64,000 nt of DNA. Source: Sporomusaceae bacterium (GTDB lineage: Bacteria; Bacillota; Negativicutes; UBA1444). The notes under the pieces are model-generated. The model was not told the DNA's origin, made no database searches, and saw only the letters and a program-made list of their open reading frames with translations. Below are positions 24,897 to 33,198 of the stretch, piece after piece (the first letter of the stretch is position 1; every line of letters begins with the position of its first letter). The stretch spans positions 84,003 through 148,002 of the forward strand of contig JAHDPL010000003.1 in NCBI GenBank assembly GCA_018434355.1, in the 5' to 3' direction. The position numbers and the translations under genes are program-made.

Positions 24897-25952
24897 TTGG
24901 AAAAAATCGTTGCCACAATTCAAAAAATCAAACCGTTAAGCGAATTAGCCATGAAGGAAGCGCAGCTTCGCTTGGATGGTTTGACAAAGCCGGTGGGAAG
25001 TTTGGCTGTACTGGAAAGCATGGCCAGGCAGTTTGCCGGAGTCGTAGGAAACCCCAGGCCGGCGCTGCCGGAAAAAGCCATTGTGTTGATGGCGGCTGAC
25101 CATGGAGTGGCGAGTGAGGGTGTCAGTGCTTTTCCACCGGAAGTGACCGAGCAAATGGTGTACAATTTTGTCCGCGGCGGCGCCGGGATCAATGTGTTGG
25201 CCCGTCATGCCAATGCGCGGCTGATTTTGGTTGATGTTGGCGTGAAAAACCAACTTTCGCCGAGTGTTCCGATTCGACACTGCAAAGTAAAACACGGAAC
25301 AGACAATATGCGTTTGGGTCCGGCCATGAGCAAACAGGAAGCGATTGCTGCGATTGGCGTAGGGATTGACATCGCCAATGAATTGGCGGACGAAGGAATC
25401 CGCGTGGTAGCGCTGGGTGAAATGGGGATTGGCAATACGACAGCCAGTTCGGCGATTACAAGTGTCTTGACAGGTCGGCCGGTATCGCCGGTAGTTGGTA
25501 AAGGAACCGGGATTGCGCCGGATTTTGTAAATCATAAGATTCAGGTGATTGCCGAGGCGATTGCCTGCAACAACCCCAACCCCAAAGACGCTCTAGACGT
25601 ATTGGCAAAAGTCGGCGGCCTGGAAATTGCCGGATTGGCCGGGGTGGTGCTGGGAGCAGCCTCGCGCGGCATGCTGGTGATGTTGGATGGATTTATTGCA
25701 TCGGCTGCTGTGTTGGCGGCTTACCGGATCAGTGTTGCGGTTCGGCCCTATCTGATGGCTTCTCATTTGTCTGAAGAACCTGGGCATGCGGCTATTCTTG
25801 AAGTATTGGGAGTGAAACCCTGTCTTCATTTGAATATGAGATTGGGGGAAGGGACCGGGGCTGCGTTGGGGATGACGCTGCTTGACGCCGCAGTAAAAAT
25901 TATCAATGAAATGGCGACTTTTGAAGAGGCGCAGGTGGCGCCCTCCTGTTAA
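24897..25952 (+). CDS. cobT: Nicotinate-nucleotide-dimethylbenzimidazole phosphoribosyltransferase
   Basis: This 351-residue enzyme activates the lower ligand base of cobalamin by moving ribose phosphate from nicotinate mononucleotide to dimethylbenzimidazole. Family signatures include LDGLTKPVGSLAVLE near residue 26, MAADHGVASEGVSAFPPEVT near residue 65, LGEMGIGNTTASSAI near residue 175, and SHLSEEPGHAAIL and LNMRLGEGTGAALGM in the C-terminal part, with the catalytic Glu in GEGTG. I start at the TTG at 24897, seven bases after GGGGGAGG; the ATG at 24840 lies inside the terminator stem. Its place between eutV and eutS ties corrinoid supply to ethanolamine use, since EutBC needs adenosylcobalamin. 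Confidence 0.95.
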   Translation: MEKIVATIQKIKPLSELAMKEAQLRLDGLTKPVGSLAVLESMARQFAGVVGNPRPALPEKAIVLMAADHGVASEGVSAFPPEVTEQMVYNFVRGGAGINVLARHANARLILVDVGVKNQLSPSVPIRHCKVKHGTDNMRLGPAMSKQEAIAAIGVGIDIANELADEGIRVVALGEMGIGNTTASSAITSVLTGRPVSPVVGKGTGIAPDFVNHKIQVIAEAIACNNPNPKDALDVLAKVGGLEIAGLAGVVLGAASRGMLVMLDGFIASAAVLAAYRISVAVRPYLMASHLSEEPGHAAILEVLGVKPCLHLNMRLGEGTGAALGMTLLDAAVKIINEMATFEEAQVAPSC

Positions 25953-25996
25953 GTTATTGGCAATCAAATTCGAAGAAATGATGGCGGTGAAGCGTG

Positions 25997-26338
25997 ATGG
26001 CAACGGAAAAACAAAGGGTCATTCAGGAATATGTTCCCGGCAAGCAGGTGACAATGGCCCATATCATTCCTAATCCTCAGGGCGATTTGCATGAACGGCT
26101 GGGACTCGACGGCAAAGGGGCGATCGGCATCATGACGATTACTCCCAGCGAAGCGGCGATCATTGCGGCGGATGCCGCAACAAAAGCAGGCAATATTGAA
26201 ATCGGCTTTGTCGATCGGTTTACCGGCTCATTGGTAGTTACCGGCGATGTTGCCGATGTGGAGGCTGCAGTTCGTGCGGCCGTCAATACGCTGGTTAGCG
26301 TGCTTGGTTTTACCGCGACGGAAGTGACCCGCAGTTGA
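25997..26338 (+). CDS. eutS: Microcompartment shell protein EutS
   Basis: This 113-residue BMC-domain protein forms bent hexamers in the Eut shell. It follows EutS closely: [19 protein letters not shown] at the start, [20 protein letters not shown], then [22 protein letters not shown]. The permuted BMC fold and length match. I start at the ATG at 25997, the second codon of the open frame (GTG at 25994). The ribosome site is weak. The stop overlaps the eutP start. Confidence 0.95.
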   Translation: MATEKQRVIQEYVPGKQVTMAHIIPNPQGDLHERLGLDGKGAIGIMTITPSEAAIIAADAATKAGNIEIGFVDRFTGSLVVTGDVADVEAAVRAAVNTLVSVLGFTATEVTRS

Positions 26339-26784
26339 AGAACAAAATCTTGTTGATTGGCGGGGTTGGCGCAGGAAAGACGACGTTGAAACAACGGTTG
26401 CTTCAGGAGTCTTTAACATATCGCAAGACCCAGGTAATTGATTTCAAGGGTTTGTTTATCGACTGTCCCGGTGAATACATTCAAATTCCCACCTATTACC
26501 GGGTGTTGATCGATGCTAGCCATCGGGTGTCGGAAGTGTGGGCTTTGCAGGATGCGACCAACAAACGGTCGCCATATCCGCCGAAATTCGCCAATGTATT
26601 CAATAAAAAGACTGTAGTGGGCATTGTTACAAAGCTGGACCGCGAGGACGCCGACACATCGGTTGCTGAAAGATATTTGCAGCAGGCAGGATTCGCCGAC
26701 CCTTTGCACATCATTTCCGCCAAAGAAGGGATTGGTTTGGAACCGTTGATTTTGCGTCTGGAAGCGTTGATGAAAAAAGATTGA
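26335..26784 (+). CDS. eutP: EutP/PduV-type small GTPase-like protein
   Basis: This 149-residue protein has a P-loop ([14 protein letters not shown], about residues 8-21), a switch-type [13 protein letters not shown] near residue 45 and a guanine-specificity motif (TKLDRED) near residue 99. EutP/PduV proteins are small Ras-like NTPases of Eut and Pdu loci; the Salmonella enzyme has been described as an acetate kinase, while PduV has been linked to shell positioning. It starts with a TTG that overlaps the eutS stop, so its translation is coupled. The usual NKxD is TKLD here. Confidence 0.88.
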   Translation: MKNKILLIGGVGAGKTTLKQRLLQESLTYRKTQVIDFKGLFIDCPGEYIQIPTYYRVLIDASHRVSEVWALQDATNKRSPYPPKFANVFNKKTVVGIVTKLDREDADTSVAERYLQQAGFADPLHIISAKEGIGLEPLILRLEALMKKD

Positions 26785-26897
26785 GAAGTTTGCTTTTGCT
26801 TGCAGGAATTTTGCTGATTCGCTCGAAATAGGGAAATAGTAGTTTGGTGTTCCTGCTAGATCACCCATTTGTCTTTTCTCCGGGAACAATGAAATAC

Positions 26898-26963
26898 GGG
26901 CAACAACGCCCTTTACAACCGCCGGCATTGCCGGGCGGTTGTAAAGGGCGTTTCTTGTGTCTT
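26898..26963 (+). promoter_or_regulatory. Candidate ANTAR (EutV) antitermination leader before the ethanolamine permease
   Basis: GGGC (26898-26901), hexaloop AACAAC and GCCC (26908-26911) form a P2-type hairpin that overlaps the 5' arm of a strong terminator: 26907-26923 pairs exactly with 26934-26950 (CGCCCTTTACAACCGCC), followed by TTTCTTGTG. The preceding bases share AACAATG-AATA with the leader before cobT, so both are one motif. A clean P1 stem is not seen here; TTTC/GAAA would leave a 12-base loop. The rest of the 234-base gap (26785-27018) shows nothing else. Confidence 0.7.
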
Positions 26964-27018
26964 GCCGCCCGATTTCACGATGAAGATACATCACCAAAAA
27001 TAAAGGAGGACTTATTTT

Positions 27019-28389
27019 ATGAGCAATCCGGCAGACACGAACAAGATTCCGGCCGCAAACGGCGCGCCCCATTTGCAGAGAGTTCTCAAACCGATTCACC
27101 TATGGGCTCTGGCAGTGGGATTGGTTATCTCGGGCAACTACTTCGGCTGGAGTTATGGGTTCGCCGCCGGCGGTCCGATCGGTCTCGCCATCGCCCTGGT
27201 TCCCGTCACCATTTTTTATGTAACCTTTATTCTATCCTATTCGGAATTGGCCACCGCCATTCCCCATGCCGGAGGACCTTCGGCCTACGCACGTCGCGCG
27301 CTCGGAAAATTCTGGGGCTATATGAATGGCGTCAGTTGTCTGATTGAGTTTGTCTTCGCGCCTCCAGCCATCGCCTTGGCAGTTGGTGGATACATCCACA
27401 ACATGATGCCGGCGATCCCCCAAATGCAAGCGACGATAGTTGCCTTCCTGTTCTTTATTTTAGTCAACTACTGGGGCATGAAAACCTCGGCAATGGTCGA
27501 ACTGGTGGTCACCGTGGTGGCGCTGGTCGGCCTGGTGATTTACTGGATCTTGGCTGTACCGCACTTTGAAATGTCCCGTTTGATGGCGCAACCGTTGCTG
27601 CCAAACGGATTTGAAGGGGTTATGGCTGCCGTACCCTTTGCCATCTGGTTCTATCTGGCGATCGAGGGCGGCGCTATGGCGGCTGAGGAATGCGTCAATC
27701 CGCAAAAAGATATTTCCACAGGGTTCCTGACTGGCATGGCGACATTGATGGTCATGGCATTTTTGACCCTGTTTCTGACAGCAGGTATCGCAGACTATAA
27801 AACCGTCCAGGCGGTTGACTTCCCGCTGCCGATGGCGCTGAGTGAAGCTGGAGTCGGTGCGGTCGGCGTCGCTTTGGTCAACTTTATCGGCTTGTTTGGC
27901 TTGATTGCCTCCTTGCATGGAATTATCGTCGGCTATTCGCGCCAGACTTACGCAATGGCTCGTACCGGATATTTGCCGAAATTCCTGGCCTATGTTCATC
28001 CCAAACATCATACTCCCGTCTGGGCGCTGATTTTGCCGGGCCTGGTCGGTCTGGGCGCAGCACTGACAGGATTGACAGACATCGTCATTACGATTTCCGT
28101 ATTTGGCTCTGTTGCGATGTATCTGGTCAGTTTGGTCAGTTTGTTTGTGCTTCGTTCCAAGGAACCGGACCTCAAGCGGCCATTCAAAGTATGGTATCCG
28201 GTGGTTCCGGCAATCAGCTTTGTGATCGCTCTGTTTTGCTTAGTCAGCTTGTTTATGGCTTCTGCCGAAGCGTTGAAGTGGGTTGCGTTGGTTTACGGAG
28301 TCGCCATTGCCTATTATTTCATCTGGGGCAACAAGAATATCCGGCCGTTTGAAGAGGAGTTCGGCGTGCTGGATGAATTGGATGCATAA
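27019..28389 (+). CDS. eat: Ethanolamine permease, APC family
   Basis: This 456-residue inner-membrane transporter has about twelve hydrophobic segments and imports ethanolamine. Features fit the APC-superfamily ethanolamine permeases: ALAVGLVISGNYFGWSYG near residue 30, SELATAIPHAGGPSAYARRALG near residue 75 (in part), FYLAIEGGAMAAEE near residue 213 and GYSRQTYAMARTGYLPKFLAYVHP-type loop near residue 310. The ATG follows AGGAGG by nine bases. It replaces EutH, which is absent from this locus, and has its own antitermination leader. Confidence 0.92.
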   Translation: MSNPADTNKIPAANGAPHLQRVLKPIHLWALAVGLVISGNYFGWSYGFAAGGPIGLAIALVPVTIFYVTFILSYSELATAIPHAGGPSAYARRALGKFWGYMNGVSCLIEFVFAPPAIALAVGGYIHNMMPAIPQMQATIVAFLFFILVNYWGMKTSAMVELVVTVVALVGLVIYWILAVPHFEMSRLMAQPLLPNGFEGVMAAVPFAIWFYLAIEGGAMAAEECVNPQKDISTGFLTGMATLMVMAFLTLFLTAGIADYKTVQAVDFPLPMALSEAGVGAVGVALVNFIGLFGLIASLHGIIVGYSRQTYAMARTGYLPKFLAYVHPKHHTPVWALILPGLVGLGAALTGLTDIVITISVFGSVAMYLVSLVSLFVLRSKEPDLKRPFKVWYPVVPAISFVIALFCLVSLFMASAEALKWVALVYGVAIAYYFIWGNKNIRPFEEEFGVLDELDA

Positions 28390-28450
28390 AATTAACTCAT
28401 ACCGAAAGAAGCGCGGTAGAAATATACATTGAGGGAAAGGGGATATCAAA

Positions 28451-28786
28451 ATGTCCAACAAAGATGGCTTGATTGCTCTGGGCATGGTGGAAACAAAAGG
28501 CGTCGTGGGAGCGGTTGAAGCGGCGGATGCCATGGTTAAGGCGGCCAATGTCACGCTGATCGGCAAAGTCAAAGTGGGTGGAGCGCTGGTCACCGTGATG
28601 GTGCGCGGCGATGTCGGTGCGGTGAAGGCTTCGGTCGATGCCGGAGCGGCGGCAGCCTCCCGAGTGGGAGAGCTGATGAGCTGTCATGTGATTCCTCGTC
28701 CGCATCCTGATCTGGAAGCGATTTTGCCCAAATTGGCGCCGATCGAAGAAAAAGCCGTCAAGGCGGGTAAAGGCGACGCAAAGTAA
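28451..28786 (+). CDS. eutM: Microcompartment shell hexamer protein, EutM/PduA type
   Basis: This 111-residue single BMC-domain protein builds flat hexagonal tiles with a central pore. [26 protein letters not shown] and [18 protein letters not shown] (in parts) are classic BMC-H sequence; [16 protein letters not shown] closes the domain, followed by a charged tail. The ATG follows AAAGGGG. A second, very similar shell gene lies at 34721. Confidence 0.95.
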   Translation: MSNKDGLIALGMVETKGVVGAVEAADAMVKAANVTLIGKVKVGGALVTVMVRGDVGAVKASVDAGAAAASRVGELMSCHVIPRPHPDLEAILPKLAPIEEKAVKAGKGDAK

Positions 28787-28789
28787 CCG

Positions 28790-30247
28790 ATGGGCAAGGA
28801 ACTGACACTGACCAGCGTAGGCATTGATATTGGCACGACGACAACCCAGTTGGTGTTGTCGCGTCTGACGCTGGTTAATGTCATGCCGGGTTCACAGGTG
28901 CCACGGATTGAAATCTCTCACAAAAGCGTAATTTACATGGGAACTGTTCATTTCACGCCGTTTCTTGATCGTCGGCATGTCGATGGCCCGACGCTGCGCA
29001 AGCTGATTGCGCGGGAATATGAACTGGCTGGCATCGGTCCCGCCGATATCGATACAGGTGCGATCATCATCACCGGCGAGGCGGCCAAGAAAGAAAACGC
29101 AGCGGAGATTATCCATTCCCTTGCAGATTACGCCGGTGATTTTGTCGTGGCGACCGCCGGCCCCGATCTGGAAAGCCTGATTGCCGGTAAAGGATCCGGC
29201 GCAGAGGAACTGTCGAAACGCTTTCGTAGCCGAATCGCCAATATCGATATTGGCGGCGGAACATCGAATATCGCCCTTTTTGATAAAGGCGTCTGTATTG
29301 GAACTGCCTGCGTGAATGTCGGCGGGCGCCTGTTTGAGGTCGATGCACTGACCCAGCGGCTTTCCTACGTAACCGCTCCGGCGCAAAATGTTGCGGATTG
29401 TCTGGCGAAAAAGTGGGGACAGGATTTGTTTCCGGCCGCAACACCTGAAGCCGAACTGGCAGGGATAAATGCCTGCCTGGACCGGATGGTCGAGTCGGTG
29501 GACCGGATGCTATTTCGAGATTTGCTTGCAGCAGTTGATCAATCCCTGGTGATGAGTGACCGTCTTCCTGCGGAGCCGCCGCAAGCAGTCGTTTTTTCCG
29601 GCGGAGTGGCCCGCTATATCTACCAACCGGGGTTGCAATCGTGGTGGATTCATGGCGATGTAGGCCCGTTGTTGGCAGAAGCGTTCCGACGAGGTCGGGC
29701 GTTTCAAAACCTGAAGGTTTATCAGGGGGCGGAAACCCTGCACGCCACGGTGCTTGGCGCCGGTGCGCACACGGTGAATGTTTCCGGCTCGACAGTGACG
29801 GTTGATAAAAATGTTCTGCCACTACGCAATTTGCCGGCAGTGTATCCGAATCCCAAAACGGACGGAGAATGGAGCTGGGTTGAACCGGCCGGACACTTTC
29901 AAGACGGACTTTACCGAACAGTGGCGCTAATCGTTCCGGTGCTCGGCGATACGGATTTTTCCACGATTACGGATGTGGCCCGTCAGCTGGCGGCGGAGTT
30001 CGGACAAATTGCGGGGTCGCCCAAAGTTGTGATTGCGCAGCAAGATATCGCTAAGGTATTGGGGCAAAGTTTGCAAAGAATTGCTCCCGAGTATGAACTG
30101 GTATGTCTGGATGGAGTTGAACTAAAATTGGGCGACTTCATCGATATCGCCAAACCGCTCCCGTATGAAGAAGCCGTGCCGGTCATTGTGAAGACTCTGG
30201 TATTTTCCGGCGGAGTCGGACCAGGCAGCGCGAAGGGTAGTGAATAA
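28790..30247 (+). CDS. eutA: Ethanolamine ammonia-lyase reactivating factor EutA
   Basis: This 485-residue ATPase of the actin/Hsp70-like fold exchanges damaged cobalamin in ethanolamine ammonia-lyase for fresh adenosylcobalamin. The phosphate-1 motif VGIDIGTTTTQLVLSRL is near residue 10, IDIGGGTSNIALFDKG near residue 150 gives phosphate-2, and VFSGGVARYI near residue 265 and VFSGGVGPGSAKG at the end fit the family. It starts three bases after the eutM stop and is followed by its target genes eutB and eutC. Confidence 0.96.
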   Translation: MGKELTLTSVGIDIGTTTTQLVLSRLTLVNVMPGSQVPRIEISHKSVIYMGTVHFTPFLDRRHVDGPTLRKLIAREYELAGIGPADIDTGAIIITGEAAKKENAAEIIHSLADYAGDFVVATAGPDLESLIAGKGSGAEELSKRFRSRIANIDIGGGTSNIALFDKGVCIGTACVNVGGRLFEVDALTQRLSYVTAPAQNVADCLAKKWGQDLFPAATPEAELAGINACLDRMVESVDRMLFRDLLAAVDQSLVMSDRLPAEPPQAVVFSGGVARYIYQPGLQSWWIHGDVGPLLAEAFRRGRAFQNLKVYQGAETLHATVLGAGAHTVNVSGSTVTVDKNVLPLRNLPAVYPNPKTDGEWSWVEPAGHFQDGLYRTVALIVPVLGDTDFSTITDVARQLAAEFGQIAGSPKVVIAQQDIAKVLGQSLQRIAPEYELVCLDGVELKLGDFIDIAKPLPYEEAVPVIVKTLVFSGGVGPGSAKGSE

Positions 30248-30249
30248 GA

Positions 30250-31614
30250 GTGAAGCTAAAAACAAGATTGTTTGGGCAAACCTTTGCTTTTAAAAACATC
30301 AAGGAAGTTTTGGCCAAGGCCAATGAAATCAAATCAGGCGACATTCTGGCCGGAATTGGCGCGGAAAATGCCGCCGAGCGGATTGCCGCCAAACGGGTGT
30401 TGTCGCAACTGACGCTGGAAGATTTGCGCAACAATCCGGTCGTGCCGTTGGAAACCGATGAAGTGTCGCGAATTATTGACGGCGATGTGAATGAAGCGAT
30501 CTACCGTTCGGTAAAGAACTGGTCGGTGGCAGAGCTGCGCGAATTCATCCTGAAAACGGAAACGACCAATGACGAACTGCAGCGATTGAGTCGCGGCCTG
30601 ACCGCTGAGATGGTTGCTGCCACGACCAAGTTGATGAGCAATCTCGATTTGGTGCTGGGCGCAAGTAAAATCAAGAATATTGCCCACTGCAATACGATGA
30701 TCGGTCAGCCGGGCTGTCTCGCCGCCCGTTTGCAACCCAACCATCCGACCGACAATGTCGAAGGGATCTTGGCCAGTCTGCGGGAGGGTTTGTCCTATGG
30801 GGTGGGTGATGCGGTAATCGGACTGAACCCGGTCGACGATACGCTGCCGGCAGTCATTCGCAGTCTGGAAACTCTGTATGATTTTGTCGAGGAATGGAAG
30901 ATTCCCACCCAGATCTGTGTTCTCGCGCATATCACAACCCAGCTCAAAGCGTTGCAGAAAGGCGCTCCGGTGCATCTGCTATTCCAATCGGTGGCTGGCA
31001 CCGAAGCCGGAAACACGGCATTCGGCATCAGCGGTGCCATCCTGCAGGAGGCTTATGAAGCCGGGTTGAAGCAAGGGCGGGCCACCGGTCCCAACATTAT
31101 GTATTTTGAAACAGGACAGGGTTCGGAATTATCGGCGGAAGCCCATAACGGGGCGGACCAACTGACGCTGGAAGCCCGATGCTACGGATTCGCCAGGCAC
31201 TACAAACCCTATCTGGTCAATACGGTGGTCGGCTTCATCGGGCCGGAGTATCTCTACGATACCCGCCAGGTAACCCGGGCCGGTCTGGAAGATCATTTCA
31301 TGGGGAAACTGACCGGCCTGCCGATGGGTGTTGACGCCTGCTACACCAATCACATGAAAGCGGACCAGAATGATATTGAAAATCTGGCCACACTGCTGAC
31401 AGCTGCCGGATGTACCTATTTCATGGGCATTCCGATGGGCGATGATGTGATGTTGAACTATCAATGCACCAGCTTCCATGATATCCCGACACTGCGAAGC
31501 ATATTCAACCTTCGTCCGCTACCGGCATTTGAAGCCTGGCTGGAATGCATGGGGATCATGGAAAACGGCAAGCTGACCGCTCGGGCCGGCGACGCCACGA
31601 TCTTTACGAGGTAA
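30250..31614 (+). CDS. eutB: Ethanolamine ammonia-lyase large subunit EutB
   Basis: This 454-residue TIM-barrel subunit holds the active site that converts ethanolamine to acetaldehyde and ammonia by a radical mechanism. Family blocks are clear: KANEIKSGDILAGIGAE, NTMIGQPGCLAARLQPNHPTD, GDAVIGLNPVDD, YFETGQGSELSAEAHNGADQ and the C-terminal FMGIPMGDDVMLNYQCTSFHD (in parts). It begins with GTG two bases after the eutA stop, and eutC follows after 13 bases. Confidence 0.98.
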   Translation: MKLKTRLFGQTFAFKNIKEVLAKANEIKSGDILAGIGAENAAERIAAKRVLSQLTLEDLRNNPVVPLETDEVSRIIDGDVNEAIYRSVKNWSVAELREFILKTETTNDELQRLSRGLTAEMVAATTKLMSNLDLVLGASKIKNIAHCNTMIGQPGCLAARLQPNHPTDNVEGILASLREGLSYGVGDAVIGLNPVDDTLPAVIRSLETLYDFVEEWKIPTQICVLAHITTQLKALQKGAPVHLLFQSVAGTEAGNTAFGISGAILQEAYEAGLKQGRATGPNIMYFETGQGSELSAEAHNGADQLTLEARCYGFARHYKPYLVNTVVGFIGPEYLYDTRQVTRAGLEDHFMGKLTGLPMGVDACYTNHMKADQNDIENLATLLTAAGCTYFMGIPMGDDVMLNYQCTSFHDIPTLRSIFNLRPLPAFEAWLECMGIMENGKLTARAGDATIFTR

Positions 31615-31627
31615 GGGGGCAACAGCC

Positions 31628-32506
31628 ATGGGCCTGGAAATGGATATCCGCTCGATAGTGGAGCAAGTGCTACTGGAAATGAAGCATGGAACGCAGGGCA
31701 ACTCCGGGGCGAATTTGCCGGCGCAAACTGTTGTGAGCGCCAGTGAAGAGGACGCGCTGACCGATCTGGCCAAGGTCGATCTGCAACGTTATTTGCAAGT
31801 GCCGCATCCGGTGAATGCAGAGTTGTACCAGGAAATGAAACTGGCTACGCCGGCCCGTATCGGCGTCTGGCGCTCGGGTTCGCGCCCGCTGACCGATACC
31901 TGGCTGCGGTTCCGCGCCGACCATGCGGTTGCACAGGATTCGGTGCTCGGCGACGTGCCGGAAGATTTTCCTGCCAAATACAACATGGTTTGTGTAAAAA
32001 CCATGTGTAGCAGCAAGGACGAATATCTGACCCGGCCCGATCTGGGGCGGAAGCTCGACGATGAAAATCTGGCCATTTTGCGGCAGCATTGCAAAAAAGG
32101 GCCGAAACTTCAAATCATCGTTGCCGATGGACTGTCGAGCAAAGCGGTTGAAGCAAACATCCCAAACCTCCTGCCGGCGATGATTCAGGGACTGGAAGGT
32201 ATGGGGATTCAGCTGGGGACGACGATTTTTGTCAAATACGCCCGAGTGGCGATAATGGACGTGATTGGCGAAGAATTGAAACCGGAGGCGGCGATCGTAT
32301 TGATCGGCGAGCGACCGGGACTAGGGACGGCCGAGAGCATGAGCGCCTACATGGGATACAATCCGCGGGTGGGCATGGTGGAAAGCGAACGAACCGTCGT
32401 CAGCAACATTCATAAAGGAGGTACGCCGGCGGCCGAAGCCGGTGCACATCTTGCGAGCCTGCTCAAGCGAATCCTCGACGCCCGGGCATCCGGCGTCAAT
32501 ATGTGA
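31628..32506 (+). CDS. eutC: Ethanolamine ammonia-lyase small subunit EutC
   Basis: This 292-residue subunit completes the enzyme and helps bind adenosylcobalamin. The catalytic part starts near residue 60 (RIGVWRSGSRPLTDTWLRFR) and runs through VADGLSSKAVEAN, FVKYARVAIMDVIGE and LIGERPGLGTAESMSAYMGY-type residues. Residues 5-18 (MDIRSIVEQVLLEM) form a short amphipathic helix followed by a low-complexity linker, the pattern of an encapsulation peptide that takes EutBC into the shell. The start has AAGGGGG upstream. Confidence 0.97.
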   Translation: MGLEMDIRSIVEQVLLEMKHGTQGNSGANLPAQTVVSASEEDALTDLAKVDLQRYLQVPHPVNAELYQEMKLATPARIGVWRSGSRPLTDTWLRFRADHAVAQDSVLGDVPEDFPAKYNMVCVKTMCSSKDEYLTRPDLGRKLDDENLAILRQHCKKGPKLQIIVADGLSSKAVEANIPNLLPAMIQGLEGMGIQLGTTIFVKYARVAIMDVIGEELKPEAAIVLIGERPGLGTAESMSAYMGYNPRVGMVESERTVVSNIHKGGTPAAEAGAHLASLLKRILDARASGVNM

Positions 32507-32529
32507 CCACAGGGGAGGAGGATAAGATC

Positions 32530-33177
32530 ATGATTGAACCGATTAAACCGAAAGTGTTGGCAGTACGGATGATTCCCAACGTTGCCTCTGATTTGATCGA
32601 GCAGCTGAATTTGCAGCCGGGTCAGCGATCGATCGGAATGATTACCTGCACGATCGATGACGCGACCTATACATCGTTAGATGAAGCGACGAAAAAAGCG
32701 GAAGTGGAAGTCGTGTATGCAAAGAGCTTTTATGCCGGCTCCGCCCACGCATCCGGCCCCCGTTCCGGCGAGATCCTAGGGATACTGGCCGGACCGACGC
32801 CGGCTGAAGTAAGGGCAGGAATTGACGCCTGTATCGATTATCTGGAAACAGAAGCGTTTTTTTACACCTGTGATGGTGGCGCCACAGCTTGGTATCCACA
32901 CACGATATCCCGTACCGGCAGCTATCTGTCGAAACTAGCCGGTATTCCCGAAGGCGATCCGCTGGCCTACCTGATTGCGCCGCCGCTGGAAGCGGTGTAT
33001 GGCATCGATGCCGCCTTAAAAGCGGCAGAAGTGTCGATGAAGGTATTTTATGGCCCGCCGACGGAAACCAACTTTGGCGGCGCGTTGTTGACTGGCAGCC
33101 AGAGCGCCTGCAGGGCGGCATGTGAAGCCTTTCAACGGGCGGTCGTCGAAGTGGCGACCACGGCGCTCAAACTCTGA
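32530..33177 (+). CDS. eutL: Microcompartment shell trimer protein EutL
   Basis: This 215-residue tandem-BMC protein forms trimers with a gated pore. The sequence follows EutL: VLAVRMIPNVASDLIEQL, SIGMITCTIDDATYTSLDEATK (in part), YAKSFYAGSAHASGPRSGE, and ACIDYLETEAFFYTCDGG, later KVFYGPPTETNFGGALLTGSQ (in part). I start at the ATG at 32530, eight bases after GGAGGAGG; a GTG at 32503 is in frame but lacks a box and overlaps eutC. Confidence 0.96.
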   Translation: MIEPIKPKVLAVRMIPNVASDLIEQLNLQPGQRSIGMITCTIDDATYTSLDEATKKAEVEVVYAKSFYAGSAHASGPRSGEILGILAGPTPAEVRAGIDACIDYLETEAFFYTCDGGATAWYPHTISRTGSYLSKLAGIPEGDPLAYLIAPPLEAVYGIDAALKAAEVSMKVFYGPPTETNFGGALLTGSQSACRAACEAFQRAVVEVATTALKL

Positions 33178-33198
33178 TCGGAAAGCGAGGCGGCATTT

